Positions 45,124-54,563 of a stretch of DNA of 64,000 bases are shown piece after piece. How positions within the stretch are numbered: position 1 is the first letter of the stretch; each line of letters opens with the position of its first letter. The translations under genes were made by a program, and so were the position numbers. The notes under the pieces were generated by a model. It made no database searches. It saw nothing but the letters and a program-made list of their open reading frames with translations, and was not told where the DNA came from. Source of the DNA: Selaginella moellendorffii (lineage: Eukaryota > Streptophyta > Lycopodiopsida > Selaginellales > Selaginellaceae); the NCBI RefSeq assembly GCF_000143415.4, contig NW_003314363.1:310001-374000 (forward strand), given 5' to 3'.

Positions 45124-45434
45124 AGAGAGAGAGAGTTCCAGCAGCAGCGGCGCCGCCCGCCCCGCCGCCATGGTGTGGAAGATATAGTACTTAATGCTGG
45201 TCGTGCTCGTGTTGTGAATCTCCCGTGGTGGCGATCGTTACCACCACCACCACCACCACCACCAACAGTAACACAAATTCATTTACAAAGAATTTTCTCT
45301 TTTTTTCTTGAATATTCTTTTAGCCAAGAAAAAGGAATACAAAAACTTTGAATGAATTTAGCATGATTGAGTTTTTACTTCGAGAAAAAGATAAAATGTC
45401 TTGCAAAAACTTTGAATGTCTCCACAAGCATTAT
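45124..45434. other. intergenic with AG and CCA microsatellites
   Basis: 3' flanks of PPR and kinase A (convergent). An (AG)n run follows the PPR stop, and (CCA)n repeats lie at about 45239-45265. Confidence 0.6.
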
Positions 45435-46436
45435 TTACATTGTCGCTATTGATGGGGCTGCGTTGTTGATTTTAATCCAAGCTGGCCTCAAATTTCCACT
45501 CGCAGTCGTCATTGTCAGGAGCACTCGCCTGGCTGTGTCCTCAGCCTTCTCTTGGAAATATGGCATCTTCAAGGCGTCTTGCGCCGAGATCCTCCTCGCC
45601 GGATCAATCGCTAGCATCCTCTTGAGCAGCTCCACCGCATCGGGGTCTTTAATTCCGCTCCTCGCGTCCTCGGCTTTCCACCGCGCCATCTTCTCCAAGA
45701 TCCTCTTGCGTGCTCGCTCTCGGCGCCTGTCTTGATAGCCCATGCCACAGCCATCGATGTCCAGCTTCTTGGCGAAATCAGCCACAAAGTAGTCGAGCGA
45801 GTCCCAGTCCTCCTCGTCGGTCACGTCAAAGGGATTGCTACCCAGGAGCATCTCCGCGAATATACACCCGGCGCCCCACACGTCGATTGCGGTGCCAAAG
45901 CTGGTGGCACCCTTGAGAAGCTCCGGAGCGTTGAACGTTAGGGTGCCGACCTTGTTCGACCAGGGGCGTGTCCGCAGCCTCCTCGCGGCAGCGAAGTCCG
46001 CCAGCTTCACCACAAGCTTATTCTTCTCTCCATCCCTTTTGACGAGAACGTTGCTCGTCTTGACGTCTTGGTGAACGATTCTGTGCGCGTGAATCCACGC
46101 CAGGCCCTCGAGGATCTGGCGCATCACGGCCCTGATGTCGTGCTCCCCAAGCTTGCGTGACAAGATCACATCGCTCAAACTCCCGTCCATGAGCTCCATC
46201 ACCATGAATGTCCCCTGGTTGTTGCAGGTCAACCCAAGAAGATTGACAACGTTGTCGTGCGCTACCTCTTCCAGGATCTCCGACTCGTTGATGATGGCAT
46301 CGTAAAGGTACTCGTGCTCGTACATCTTCTTCATGGCTACTTTGTCTCCAGTCTCTCGGTGGAACCCAACCCTCACCTCTCCGTCGCCTCCAGCGCCTAG
46401 CAACCTCGCGTCACTCGCCCACACATAGTCTGCCAT
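45435..46436 (-). CDS. CDK-like protein kinase A (HQD/DFA variant)
   Basis: Single exon, 333 residues from MADYVWASD (ATG 46436-46434); an in-frame extension to 46505 is less likely. Kinase features in order: glycine loop GAGGDGEV, VAMKKM with the ATP-binding Lys, and Glu in helix C (NESEILEEV). The catalytic loop is IVHQDVKTSNVLV; the metal-binding loop is ADFAAARRL where DFG is usual. Then come APELLKG, DVWGAGCIFAEMLLG and a C-lobe ending ISAQDALKMPYF, as in CDKs. The catalytic Asp and the metal-binding Asp are kept, but HRD is HQD and DFG is DFA. No cyclin-binding PSTAIRE-type helix is present. It may be an active but unusual kinase or a weak one; the substrate is unknown. A near-identical copy is at 48984-49985. 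Confidence 0.88.
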   Translation of the reverse strand: MADYVWASDARLLGAGGDGEVRVGFHRETGDKVAMKKMYEHEYLYDAIINESEILEEVAHDNVVNLLGLTCNNQGTFMVMELMDGSLSDVILSRKLGEHDIRAVMRQILEGLAWIHAHRIVHQDVKTSNVLVKRDGEKNKLVVKLADFAAARRLRTRPWSNKVGTLTFNAPELLKGATSFGTAIDVWGAGCIFAEMLLGSNPFDVTDEEDWDSLDYFVADFAKKLDIDGCGMGYQDRRRERARKRILEKMARWKAEDARSGIKDPDAVELLKRMLAIDPARRISAQDALKMPYFQEKAEDTARRVLLTMTTASGNLRPAWIKINNAAPSIATM

Positions 46437-47308
46437 CGCTCGAAAAAATGAATGGTTAGGAAAACCTAAAGGATTTGTTTTGCAGAAAAAGGCACCTAGC
46501 TTCAAGAAAAAGATGAGAAAAGGGAGTTTATTTTAATTACAAATGTAAAAAGAAAGGAAAAAAACTCTTTAAATCTTGCTGCGGGCAGCATATTCTCCTT
46601 GAGCTTCCTTGATCATGTCCAGCCCTACGTTGGGTGCGGTTGCAGAGGACCTGTCTGGGATCGTCAAGAGAGCACCATAACTACACACACACACACAAAA
46701 AAGTAAAGAAAAAAAGGATCAGAAAGCATATAAAAAGAAAATGTGCCAAGCTTTTTTGTTTCGGTTTTGGCTATTGAGGGCCGAGATGTAAAACGCCAAC
46801 GTTTATCTCAAAGAACCATGAGATCGCCCGGGTGCAAAAGGTTGAGGCGTGGTACTCCTGCAAAATCACAGCATATCTCTCACTTACACACACACACACA
46901 CACAAAGGAGAGATTTTAAGCTTGGTGATAAAAAGTGGTAGAAAAAAATGACCAAACAACTTAAAAGGTGCAAAGAGAAGAAAATGGCCAAAAGGTTTTT
47001 AGAATCTGACCATTTTTTTCTCTCATACTTTTACCCATCTTACCTTTTTCTATAATATAAAAAAGGTGGTGACAGAGATTTTTAAAAAAACATTGGAGTT
47101 CTTGATGAGTGTGAGAGTATTGAAGCTAAAAAAAGGTGGTGAAAATCGTGCAATGAGAAAAAAATCTGACTGGGGTAAAACTAATGTGGATTAAAAAAAG
47201 CTGGGTGTTTGGTTTTTTAGGGCTCTTGACGATGACGTGAGAGAGAGCGAGAGAACGGGCGATCGACGATCGGCGCGGCGGCTGCGCGCGCGCGAGGAGA
47301 ATCCATCC
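46437..47308. other. spacer of duplication copy 1 with possible exon remnants
   Basis: Homologous to 49986-50852. On the minus strand, 46569-46680 reads as an exon-like piece (LLTIPDRSSATAPNVGLDMI...) with an acceptor and a stop, and about 46800-46865 is another open piece. No upstream exon was found. AC repeats lie at 46683-46697 and 46881-46903. Confidence 0.4.
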
Positions 47309-47485
47309 ATGTCATCAGAGCAGCAGCAGCAGCGGCTGGAGCGGGAGCGGCGACAAGGCAAGTAAGAAGAAGATGAGCAGCGGTGGCGCCATGGCGGCGG
47401 AAATGGGGATCCCCAGCGGCGCCCTGGAGCGCATCTTCGTCCGCCTGGACCGCGACGACGTAGCGCGCTCGTGCGCGGTGTGCCG
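47309..47485 (+). pseudogene. 5' fragment of the F-box gene
   Basis: Matches the start of the F-box gene at 50853 but is cut at the duplication junction, within the F-box motif (after ARSCAVC). The first ATG (47309) also runs into a stop after 18 codons because of a small deletion. An ATG at 47373 restores the F-box frame, but that frame then enters the PPR sequence out of phase. It cannot make an F-box protein. Confidence 0.9.
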
Positions 47486-47502
47486 TGAAGATCTTCAGGG
47501 AG

Positions 47503-48658
47503 ATGACCGGCGCCGCTGGCTTGAAGCCCGACGCCGTGACTTTCATCGCCGTGTTGGAGGCCTGCGCGAGCCTGGGCCGCCTCTTGGAAGTCAAGGCCCT
47601 CCACGCGCAGATATCCGAGAGCGAGCTGGAATCCAACGTGGTGGTGACGAACACGCTGATCAACATGTACGCGCGCTGCGGGAGCCTGGAGGAGGCCGAG
47701 CGGCTGTTCGCGGCGGCCAAGGAGAAGACGGTGGTGTCCTGGACGGCGATGGTGGCGGCCTTCTCCCAGTATGGCCGCTACGCGGAGGCGCTGGACCTCT
47801 TCCAGGAGATGGACCTCGAGGGAGTGAAGCCGGACGACGTGACTTACACGAGCATCCTGTTTGTGTGCACGCACGGCGGCAGCCTGGAGCAGGGGTGGCG
47901 CTACTTCACGGACATGGCGGAGCTCCACGGCCTGGCTCCAACGGCGGACCACTTCGCGGCGATGGTGGACCTGCTGGGACGATCCGGGCGGCTCTTCGAC
48001 GCAAAGGAGCTGCTGGAGAGCATGCCGTTTGAGCCGGACCCGGTGGCGTGGATGACGTTCCTGACGGCGTGCCGGATCCACGGGAAGCTGGAGCTGGGCG
48101 AAGCCGCGGCAGAGAGAGTCTACGAGCTGGATCCGTCGAGCACTGCTTCTTACATCGCCATGTCCAACATCTACGCGGCTCACGGGATGTGGGAAAAGGT
48201 GGCGAGCGTGAGGAAGAAGATGGAGGAGAGGGGGCTCAAGAAGCTGCCGGGGCTGAGCTTCATCGAGGTGGACGGGAAGCTCCACGAGTTTAGCTCCGGC
48301 GGGAAGTACCATCCCAGGACCGACGAGATCTGCGAGGAGCTCACGCGGCTCCACGGGCTGATGCGCGCGGCGGGCTACGTCCCGGACACCAAGGCGGTGC
48401 TTCACGACGTGAGCGAGGGGGAGAAGGAGACGATGCTGTTGTATCACAGCGAGAAGATGGCCATCGCGTTTGGGCTGGTGAGCTCGCGGGGGAGCGGCGA
48501 GCCCATCCGGGTGGTGAAGAACTTGCGGGTGTGCTCCGACTGCCACACCGCCACCAAGTTTATCGCCAGGATCGCTGGTCGGGATATCATCGTGCGGGAT
48601 TGCAATCGATTCCACCTGTTTAGCAGCGATGGGAAGTGCTCGTGTGGGGATTACTGGT

Positions 48659-48660
<2 letters not shown>
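47503..48660 (+). CDS. truncated PPR-DYW protein (duplicate 3' half)
   Basis: Open frame from the junction to the stop; the Met of the parent gene at the breakpoint is replaced by GTG, so the first in-frame ATG is at 47503, giving 385 residues. It retains the last PPR repeats, E/E+ region and the complete DYW domain with HSEK, CSDC and terminal GDYW. By eye only four residues differ from the parent over 391 codons (S to L, P to S, L to V, R to L). Without most repeats it would lose target specificity, but it could act as a short DYW deaminase supplied in trans (inference). Its promoter is now that of the F-box gene, with an out-of-frame ATG ahead of it. It could equally be a young pseudogene. 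Confidence 0.6.
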
Positions 48661-48692
<32 letters not shown>

Positions 48693-48983
48693 TTCCAGCA
48701 GCAGCGGCGCCGCCCGCCCCGCCGCCATGGTTTGGAAGATATAGTACTTAATGTTGGTCGTGCTCGTGTTGTGAATCTCCCGTGGTGGCGATCGTTACCA
48801 CCACCACCACCACAGTAACACAAGTGGTTCATCGTTTACAGAGGATTTTCTCTTTTTTCTTGGGAATACAAAAACTTTAAATGAATTTAGCATGATTGAG
48901 CTTTTATATGATTTACTTAGAGAAAGATAAAATGTTTTGCAAAAACTTTGAATGTATACACTCACAGTCTCCACAAACATTGT
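48661..48983. other. intergenic with AG microsatellite
   Basis: (AG)n at 48658-48693, longer than in copy 1, then a CCA run near 48798-48812. Convergent 3' flanks. Confidence 0.6.
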
Positions 48984-49985
48984 TTACATTGTCGCTATTG
49001 ATGGGGCTGCGTTGTTGATCTTAATCCAAGCTGGCCTCAAATTTCCACTCGCAGTCATCATTGTCGGGAGCACTCGCCTGGCTGTGTCCTCAGCCTTCTC
49101 TTGGAAATATGGCATCTTCAAGGCGTCTTGCGCCGAGATCCTCCTCGCTGGATCAATCGCCAGCATCCTCTTGAGCAGCTCCACCGCATCGGGGTCTTTA
49201 ATTCTGCTTCTCACGTCCTCGGCTTTCCACCGCGCCATCTTCTCCAAGATCCTCTCGCGTGCTCGCTCTCGGCACCAGTCTTGATAGCCCATGCCACAGC
49301 CATCGATGCCCAGCTTCTTGGCGAAATCAGCCACAAAACAGTCGAACGAGTCCCAGTCCTCCTCGTCGGTCACGTCAAAGGGATTGCTACCCAGGAGCAT
49401 CTCCGCGAATATACACCCGGCGCCCCACACGTCGATTGCGGTGCCAAAGCTGGTGGCACCCTTGAGAAGCTCCGGAGCGTTGAACGTTAGGGTGCCGACC
49501 TTGTTCGACCAGGGGCGTGTCCGCAGCCTCCTCGCGGCAGCGAAGTCCGCCAGCTTCACCACAAACTTATTCTTCTCTCCATCCCTTTTGACGAGAACGT
49601 TGCTCGTCTTGACGTCTTGGTGAACGACTCTGTGCGCGTGAATCCACGCCAGGCCCTCGAGGATCTGGCGCATCACGGCCCTGATGTCGTGCTCCCCAAG
49701 CTTGCGTGACGAGATCACATCGCCCAAACTCCCGTCCATGAGCTCCATCACCATGAACGTCCCCTGGTTGTTGCAGGTCAACCCAAGGAGATTGACGACG
49801 TTGTCGTGCGCTACCTCTTCCAGGATCTCCGACTCGTTGATGATGGCATCGTAAAGGTACTCGTGCTCGTACATCTTCTTCATGGCTACTTTGTCTCCAG
49901 TCTCTCGGTGGAACCCAACCCTCACCTCTCCGTCGCCTCCAGCGCCTAGCAACCTCGCGTCACTCGCCCACACATAGTCTGCCAT
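48984..49985 (-). CDS. CDK-like protein kinase B (HQD/DFA variant)
   Basis: Duplicate of kinase A, same length (333 residues from ATG 49985-49983) and fully open. It shares the unusual VVHQDVKTSNVLV and ADFAAARRL motifs. By eye about 14 residues differ from kinase A, among them LDYFVADFAKKLDID to FDCFVADFAKKLGID, QDRRRER to QDWCRER and RVLLTMTT to RVLPTMMT. Catalytic Lys, Glu and both Asp residues are unchanged. The number of replacements is high compared with the neighbouring duplicated PPR segment. Confidence 0.88.
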   Translation of the reverse strand: MADYVWASDARLLGAGGDGEVRVGFHRETGDKVAMKKMYEHEYLYDAIINESEILEEVAHDNVVNLLGLTCNNQGTFMVMELMDGSLGDVISSRKLGEHDIRAVMRQILEGLAWIHAHRVVHQDVKTSNVLVKRDGEKNKFVVKLADFAAARRLRTRPWSNKVGTLTFNAPELLKGATSFGTAIDVWGAGCIFAEMLLGSNPFDVTDEEDWDSFDCFVADFAKKLGIDGCGMGYQDWCRERARERILEKMARWKAEDVRSRIKDPDAVELLKRMLAIDPARRISAQDALKMPYFQEKAEDTARRVLPTMMTASGNLRPAWIKINNAAPSIATM

Positions 49986-50852
49986 CGCTCGAAAAAATGA
50001 GTAGTTAGGAAAACCTAAAGGATTTGTTTTGCAGAAAAAGGCACCTAGCTTCAAGAAAAAGATGGAGAAAAGGGCATTTATTTTAATTACAAATGTAAAA
50101 ATAAAGGAAAAAAACTCTTTAAATCTTGCCTCCTTGAGCTTCCTTGATCATGTCCAGCCCTACGTTGGGTGCGGTTGCAGAGGACCTGTCTGGGATCGTC
50201 AAGAGAGCACCACCACTACACACACACACAAAAGAAAAGAAAAAGGATCAGAAAGCATAGAAAAAAAAACGTACCAAGCTTTTTTGTTTACCAGAATTCT
50301 TGGGTTTTGGCTATTGAGAGCCGAGATCAAAGAACCGTGAGATCGCCCGGGTGCAAAAGGTTGATGTGTGGTACTCCTGGAAAATCACAGCATATCCCTC
50401 ACTCACTCACACACACACACACACACACACGGAGAGATTTTAAGCTTGGTGATAAAAAGTGGTAGAAAAAAATGGCCAAACAGCTTAAAAGGTGCAAAGA
50501 GAAGAAAATGGCCAAAAGGTTTTTAGAATTTGATCACATCTTTTGTATACTTTTGTATACCATCTTACCTTTTTCTTTAATATAAAAAAGGTGGTGACAG
50601 AGATTAAAAAAAAAACATTGGAGTTCTTGATGAGTGAGAGAGAGAGGTGTGTGTGAAGCTAAAAAAAGGTGGTGAAAATCGTGCAATGAGAAAAAAAATC
50701 TGACTGGGGTAAAATTAATGTGGATTAAAAAACGCTGGGTGTTTGGAGAGGGAGGGTTTTTTAGGGTTCTTGACGATGACGTGAGAGAGAGCGAGCGAAC
50801 GGGCGATCGGCGATCGGCGCGGCGGCTGCGCGCGCGCGAGGCGAATCCATCC
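49986..50852. other. spacer of duplication copy 2
   Basis: Counterpart of 46437-47308 with small indels; AC repeats at about 50408-50430. An ATG at 50718 is in frame with the F-box gene but is probably upstream leader. Confidence 0.5.
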
Positions 50853-52355
50853 ATGTCATCAGGGGCGGAATCCAGCGAGCAGCATCACCTCAGCAGCAGC
50901 AGCAGCGGCGGGAGCGGGAGCGGCGACAAGGCAAGTAAGAAGAAGATGAGCAGCGGTGGCGCCATGGCGGCGGAAATGGGGATCCCCAGCGGCGCCCTGG
51001 AGCGCATCCTCGTCCGCCTGGACCGCGACGACGTAGCGCGCTCGTGCGCGGTGTGCCGCCGCTGGAACCGCGTCATCTGCTCGGAGGCGTTCCAGCGGGT
51101 CTACCGCAAGCAGCACGGCAAGCAGCCCATGACGTGGGAGTGGCTGGCGTCGATCAAGTCCGCCCAGCGCAAGAAAACTCCCGGAGGAGACGAAGAGCAT
51201 GTTAATGCGGAGGAAGAAGATCATTGCCAGCAGCAGCAGCAGCAGCCTCAAGACGATCGAAACGAGGTGGTGGTGGTGGCGGAAGAGGCGGACAAGGAGG
51301 AGGACGAGCGGCGGCGCTTCCAGCTGGTGGCGTGGAACCTCCAGTTGCGGCGGAGCTTCACGCTGCTGGACATCGCGTGCTGCCCGGCGGCGCCCCGCAG
51401 CCACCCGGACCTCTGCTGGCTCGAGTTCGCGGCTACCTCCGGCGGCGGTGCTGGTGGTAGCGAGCTCCTTGCCTGGGCCTGCCGCCACACCCCGACCTCC
51501 ATCCGGGTGGCCGCCGACCCCCTCCACCCGAGCTCCGTCCGGATCATCCCCGCCCCGCCAGCTTTCCCGGACCCCGTCGTCTACGAGTTTCGCCTCGGCC
51601 TCGCCCGCGACAACCACCATCTTGTTCCAGGCCAACCAAGCTCGCAGCATGCCCGGCTTCTTCCCAGCTCGCTAAGCTCGGAGAGTCGTGGAGGAGGAGG
51701 ATTCAAGCTGGCGCTTCTCCGGCTCGGCTTCCCCCATGCCGACTCTGCCACCGCTCACGCCTGGGCCGTGGCCAACGTCTACCACTCCGCCACCCGCCAG
51801 TGGAGCTCCTTCAAAATCAAGCTCGACGGCGATCTCAAGCGCTGGGGCGCCTCGGTGGTGTGCAAAGGCCACCTCTACGTGCTCCTCCGCCCGCCCGGCC
51901 GGCACGGCCCCGGCGTCGGGCTCATCAGCCTCAACATGTCCGCCGCCGTGGATCCCTTCGGCTACCACGACGTCGTCCTCCCCGGCTTTGCTTACGAGTG
52001 GCACGACGTGATGGACCTGGTGGACCGCTCCGGCACGCTGCTGCTCGTCGTCTTTAGCTTTGCGAAGTCTTCCCTGTCCATCTTCCAGGCCGAGGACGCC
52101 GCCCCAAGTCGGATGTCCAGGACCGCCACATCGCGCTGGCTGCCGCTCAGCACCATGCCGGGTGGCGCGTGCGCGCAGTTTTGCAAGGAGCTGGAGACGC
52201 AGTGGAGCTACCGGTGCCGCGGCTCGAGCGAGTGCATCTTCTTCGCCAACACCCGCGGGGGCCCGGGATTCGTGTTCTGGATCACGCGCAAGTCGTGGCA
52301 CAGGATGCACTTCCCGGACGTCGACAGCCGGTACCTCTTTGCTCTTTCGGTCTAA
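50853..52355 (+). CDS. F-box protein
   Basis: Single exon, 500 residues from ATG 50853. Alternative in-frame starts are 50718 and 50946. After a Ser/Gly-rich start comes an F-box: MGIPSGALERILVRLDRDDV, ARSCAVCRRWNRVICSEAFQ. A Glu/Gln-rich linker (poly-Gln at about residue 129) follows, then a long C-terminal region with beta-propeller-like Trp/Gly spacing (KRWGASVVCKGHLYVLLRP, FGYHDVVLPG). F-box proteins bind SKP1 in SCF ubiquitin ligases and use the C-terminal region to choose substrates. The substrate is unknown. The C-terminal part resembles kelch/FBA-type plant F-box proteins only loosely. Its first 200 bp are also present at 47309-47485 through duplication. Confidence 0.85.
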   Translation: MSSGAESSEQHHLSSSSSGGSGSGDKASKKKMSSGGAMAAEMGIPSGALERILVRLDRDDVARSCAVCRRWNRVICSEAFQRVYRKQHGKQPMTWEWLASIKSAQRKKTPGGDEEHVNAEEEDHCQQQQQQPQDDRNEVVVVAEEADKEEDERRRFQLVAWNLQLRRSFTLLDIACCPAAPRSHPDLCWLEFAATSGGGAGGSELLAWACRHTPTSIRVAADPLHPSSVRIIPAPPAFPDPVVYEFRLGLARDNHHLVPGQPSSQHARLLPSSLSSESRGGGGFKLALLRLGFPHADSATAHAWAVANVYHSATRQWSSFKIKLDGDLKRWGASVVCKGHLYVLLRPPGRHGPGVGLISLNMSAAVDPFGYHDVVLPGFAYEWHDVMDLVDRSGTLLLVVFSFAKSSLSIFQAEDAAPSRMSRTATSRWLPLSTMPGGACAQFCKELETQWSYRCRGSSECIFFANTRGGPGFVFWITRKSWHRMHFPDVDSRYLFALSV

Positions 52356-52763
52356 CGATTCGTCGTGGTTTTTTTTCCTTGGTTCTCTTTTGTTTCGGTC
52401 GTCTCGTTTTCCGGTTCTGCTTTCGTACCTTCCCAGTTTATATGGTTCTTGTGAATACTGTTCTCTTTTTTGTTGGTCTAGCTCCTCAAAGTGGTGACCT
52501 CGAAAAGTTGTTTACATCTTTTCTCCCCCGATTTTTGAGAGCTATGAACTGTAAGCAGCAGCAGGAACTTAGTTTTTACTCTTGCGAAAAGAAGGAAGAG
52601 AGGCACCTGCTAAGAATGCTAGCCAGCTTGAGCAGAATCCTCCTGTGATTCACAAAGCCGGGTTAATGCACAAAACGCTTCAACTAAATGAGAGAGTTAT
52701 ACCTGACTTGCCTCGATTGTGGAAAGAAAAATCCGCCTCACTGCTCGTACTGCTCGCGTGGTT
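52356..52763. other. intergenic
   Basis: Convergent 3' flanks of the F-box gene and the Ser-rich protein gene; no gene seen. Confidence 0.5.
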
Positions 52764-54563
52764 TCACGTTCGTTGCGACGTGATTGCTCTTCCCTGAGCG
52801 TTAACGCTTCTCCCCCTCGCCGAAGTCCTCGTCTTGGACGGGAGTTTCTTGAGCATCTCCTCCTGGGTGATCTTCATGTAGAAACCAGTCGTCATCCCGT
52901 GCTGCTTCACTACGTTCGAGAGGCAGTCGTGCTGGAGCTCATCCTTGTGCTTGTCTTTGAGCTGGATCTTCCCGTCTTTAAGGCTGAGGAACAAGGAAAC
53001 TCTCTCCTTCTCCTTCTCGGACTTTGACGGAGCAATAGCAGTAGAAGCAGCCTGCTCTTGACATGCGATCGTCTCTTCCAAGCTACAGTTCCATGCCTGC
53101 CTGATAAGCTGTGCCTCCTCGCTCAAAGACGTCAGGAGCTCCTGGAGAAGGTCCTTGTTTCGATCTTCAAACAGAGCGCGGTATGGACTGAGAGACTTCG
53201 CCGAGTGCTTCACCTCCTCCCGGATGGTCTTCTGAGTTTCAGCAATGCTGCTAGCCGCGGGTCGCTCTTCTGCCAACGACTCCGGAGGAGGTTCTTCTCC
53301 TTCTTTCGAATCCTGCTCGTCACTCGAGGCTGAGTACTCCGACTGGCTGCAGCACGCTGCTTGATCCAATGAAGACATCCGACGTAGGAGTTCTCTGAAG
53401 AGGAGATACTTTGTAACTTCGGCTGTCAGATCGGAGGATGGGCTCCGCGTTCTCCTTCTCCTTCTTGGGAGAGTCCCAGCGAGATCTAACGTACTGGAAC
53501 TGGATACGTTCGTGGGATCGTCTTGATTGTGCTGGGAGCTCCACGTCGATGTCTCGAGAACAACACTTCCACTGCTACTGGCGCATGCACTTTCTTCCAC
53601 CACCAACGGAGCTTTTGAGAGATCCACCGGATCCGTGGTACTGCTACCACCTTGTACTCCGACGTCAACGTAGATAGCACTAGCGTTGTCAAACTCTGTG
53701 CTGTCTTCCTGGAGCTTAGAATCCACACCGGTGCTGACAAAAACAAAATCGTCGTGTTGGAGTTGTGACTTTGAATCGCTGCTGCTGTGATCGGCAGCCA
53801 CCATGAGGAGCCCGCAAGAGCAATCCGTGAGCACGTCATGGTCCTGGAAGAACTTGGAAGATTGAGCCACGGGTTGCTCGCGAATTTCCGCGGCATGGTC
53901 AGAGATTTGGTTGTTCCGCCTGAAAGGCAACTGCAAGCTCTTGCTGATCTTCCACCTCCTCCACACCTGGACGCATTCGGCTGGAAGTAGCTTCGTCTTG
54001 AAATCCACAGTAGAAATCCCAGCCTTGAAAGAGATGAAGCTGTAAGCCAGTGGAAGCTTTTTTCTTCCCTCAGAAGCCATCACTGCATCGTCTCCTCCTC
54101 CTCCTCCTCCTCCTGGGAAGTGCTGACGACCGCAAGTGGAAGGATGGTGGCGTCCCAGGAAATTCTTCGCAACGAGCTTGTCTTTGATCCTGGCAGGATT
54201 GCCGCAGTGCTTCTCCCACTGCCTCTGGATCCACTTCGTGTGCCTGTTGTCGATGAGCTTCTTCTTGAGAAGGCTCTTGCAATCGCAGAGGCTAATCTTC
54301 CTCTGCGATCGAATGCTGTGGCTCTTTCTGACGGTCTCCTCCTGCTGCTTGCCTCCACCGTCCTTGGCACCTTTCTTGCTGCTAGCACCCCAATCGCAGC
54401 ACAGATCGTCCGTGTCCAGCGCCACGTCGAACGACACCTTCTTCACGGCACCATCGTCGGCGAGGATCTGGTGGTAATCGATGAAGCTGTGCTGCTCATC
54501 GCTTGCCGCGGAGAAGAAGCAATCCAGTTCTTGCGCCGTCACAGGCCACATTGATTCAATCAC
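52764..54563 (-). CDS. Ser-rich protein of unknown function
   Basis: Intronless ORF of 599 residues starting MIESMWPVTAQELDCFFSAA. It is polar and low-complexity, with a basic segment near 80-135 (RKSHSIRSQRKISLCDCKSL, KKKLIDNRHTKWIQRQWEKH), a Gly run at about 152-158, many Ser/Asp stretches, and two better-ordered regions. The first (about 165-215) reads KKLPLAYSFISFKAGISTVD; the second, at the C-terminus, includes YRALFEDRNKDLLQELLTSL and LKDKHKDELQHDCLSNVVKQ. It ends with a basic tail. I do not recognise a domain. The length of the open frame and absence of a longer opposing frame argue that it is real. It is probably a nuclear or scaffold protein, but that is a guess from composition. Confidence 0.7.
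   Translation of the reverse strand: MIESMWPVTAQELDCFFSAASDEQHSFIDYHQILADDGAVKKVSFDVALDTDDLCCDWGASSKKGAKDGGGKQQEETVRKSHSIRSQRKISLCDCKSLLKKKLIDNRHTKWIQRQWEKHCGNPARIKDKLVAKNFLGRHHPSTCGRQHFPGGGGGGGDDAVMASEGRKKLPLAYSFISFKAGISTVDFKTKLLPAECVQVWRRWKISKSLQLPFRRNNQISDHAAEIREQPVAQSSKFFQDHDVLTDCSCGLLMVAADHSSSDSKSQLQHDDFVFVSTGVDSKLQEDSTEFDNASAIYVDVGVQGGSSTTDPVDLSKAPLVVEESACASSSGSVVLETSTWSSQHNQDDPTNVSSSSTLDLAGTLPRRRRRTRSPSSDLTAEVTKYLLFRELLRRMSSLDQAACCSQSEYSASSDEQDSKEGEEPPPESLAEERPAASSIAETQKTIREEVKHSAKSLSPYRALFEDRNKDLLQELLTSLSEEAQLIRQAWNCSLEETIACQEQAASTAIAPSKSEKEKERVSLFLSLKDGKIQLKDKHKDELQHDCLSNVVKQHGMTTGFYMKITQEEMLKKLPSKTRTSARGRSVNAQGRAITSQRT

Larger units (their letters stand above)
43949..47485. repeat. 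tandem segmental duplication, copy 1
   Basis: 3537-bp unit holding the PPR 3' half, kinase A, spacer and the 5' end of an F-box gene. It is followed directly by copy 2 (47486-51058). The junction is read from the sequence: left of it matches the F-box gene up to 51058, right of it matches the PPR gene from 43949. Confidence 0.9.
47486..51058. repeat. tandem segmental duplication, copy 2
   Basis: 3573-bp copy of 43949-47485: PPR 3' half, kinase B, spacer, F-box 5' end, which here continues into the complete F-box gene. Confidence 0.9.

Noticed and set aside
47191-48615. Antisense ORF of 474 codons across the PPR duplicate (and 384 codons at 44017-45171)
   Set aside because: It arises from the GC-rich codon pattern of the sense PPR gene; its His/Arg/Leu-rich translation has no domain and it mirrors the sense frame in both copies.
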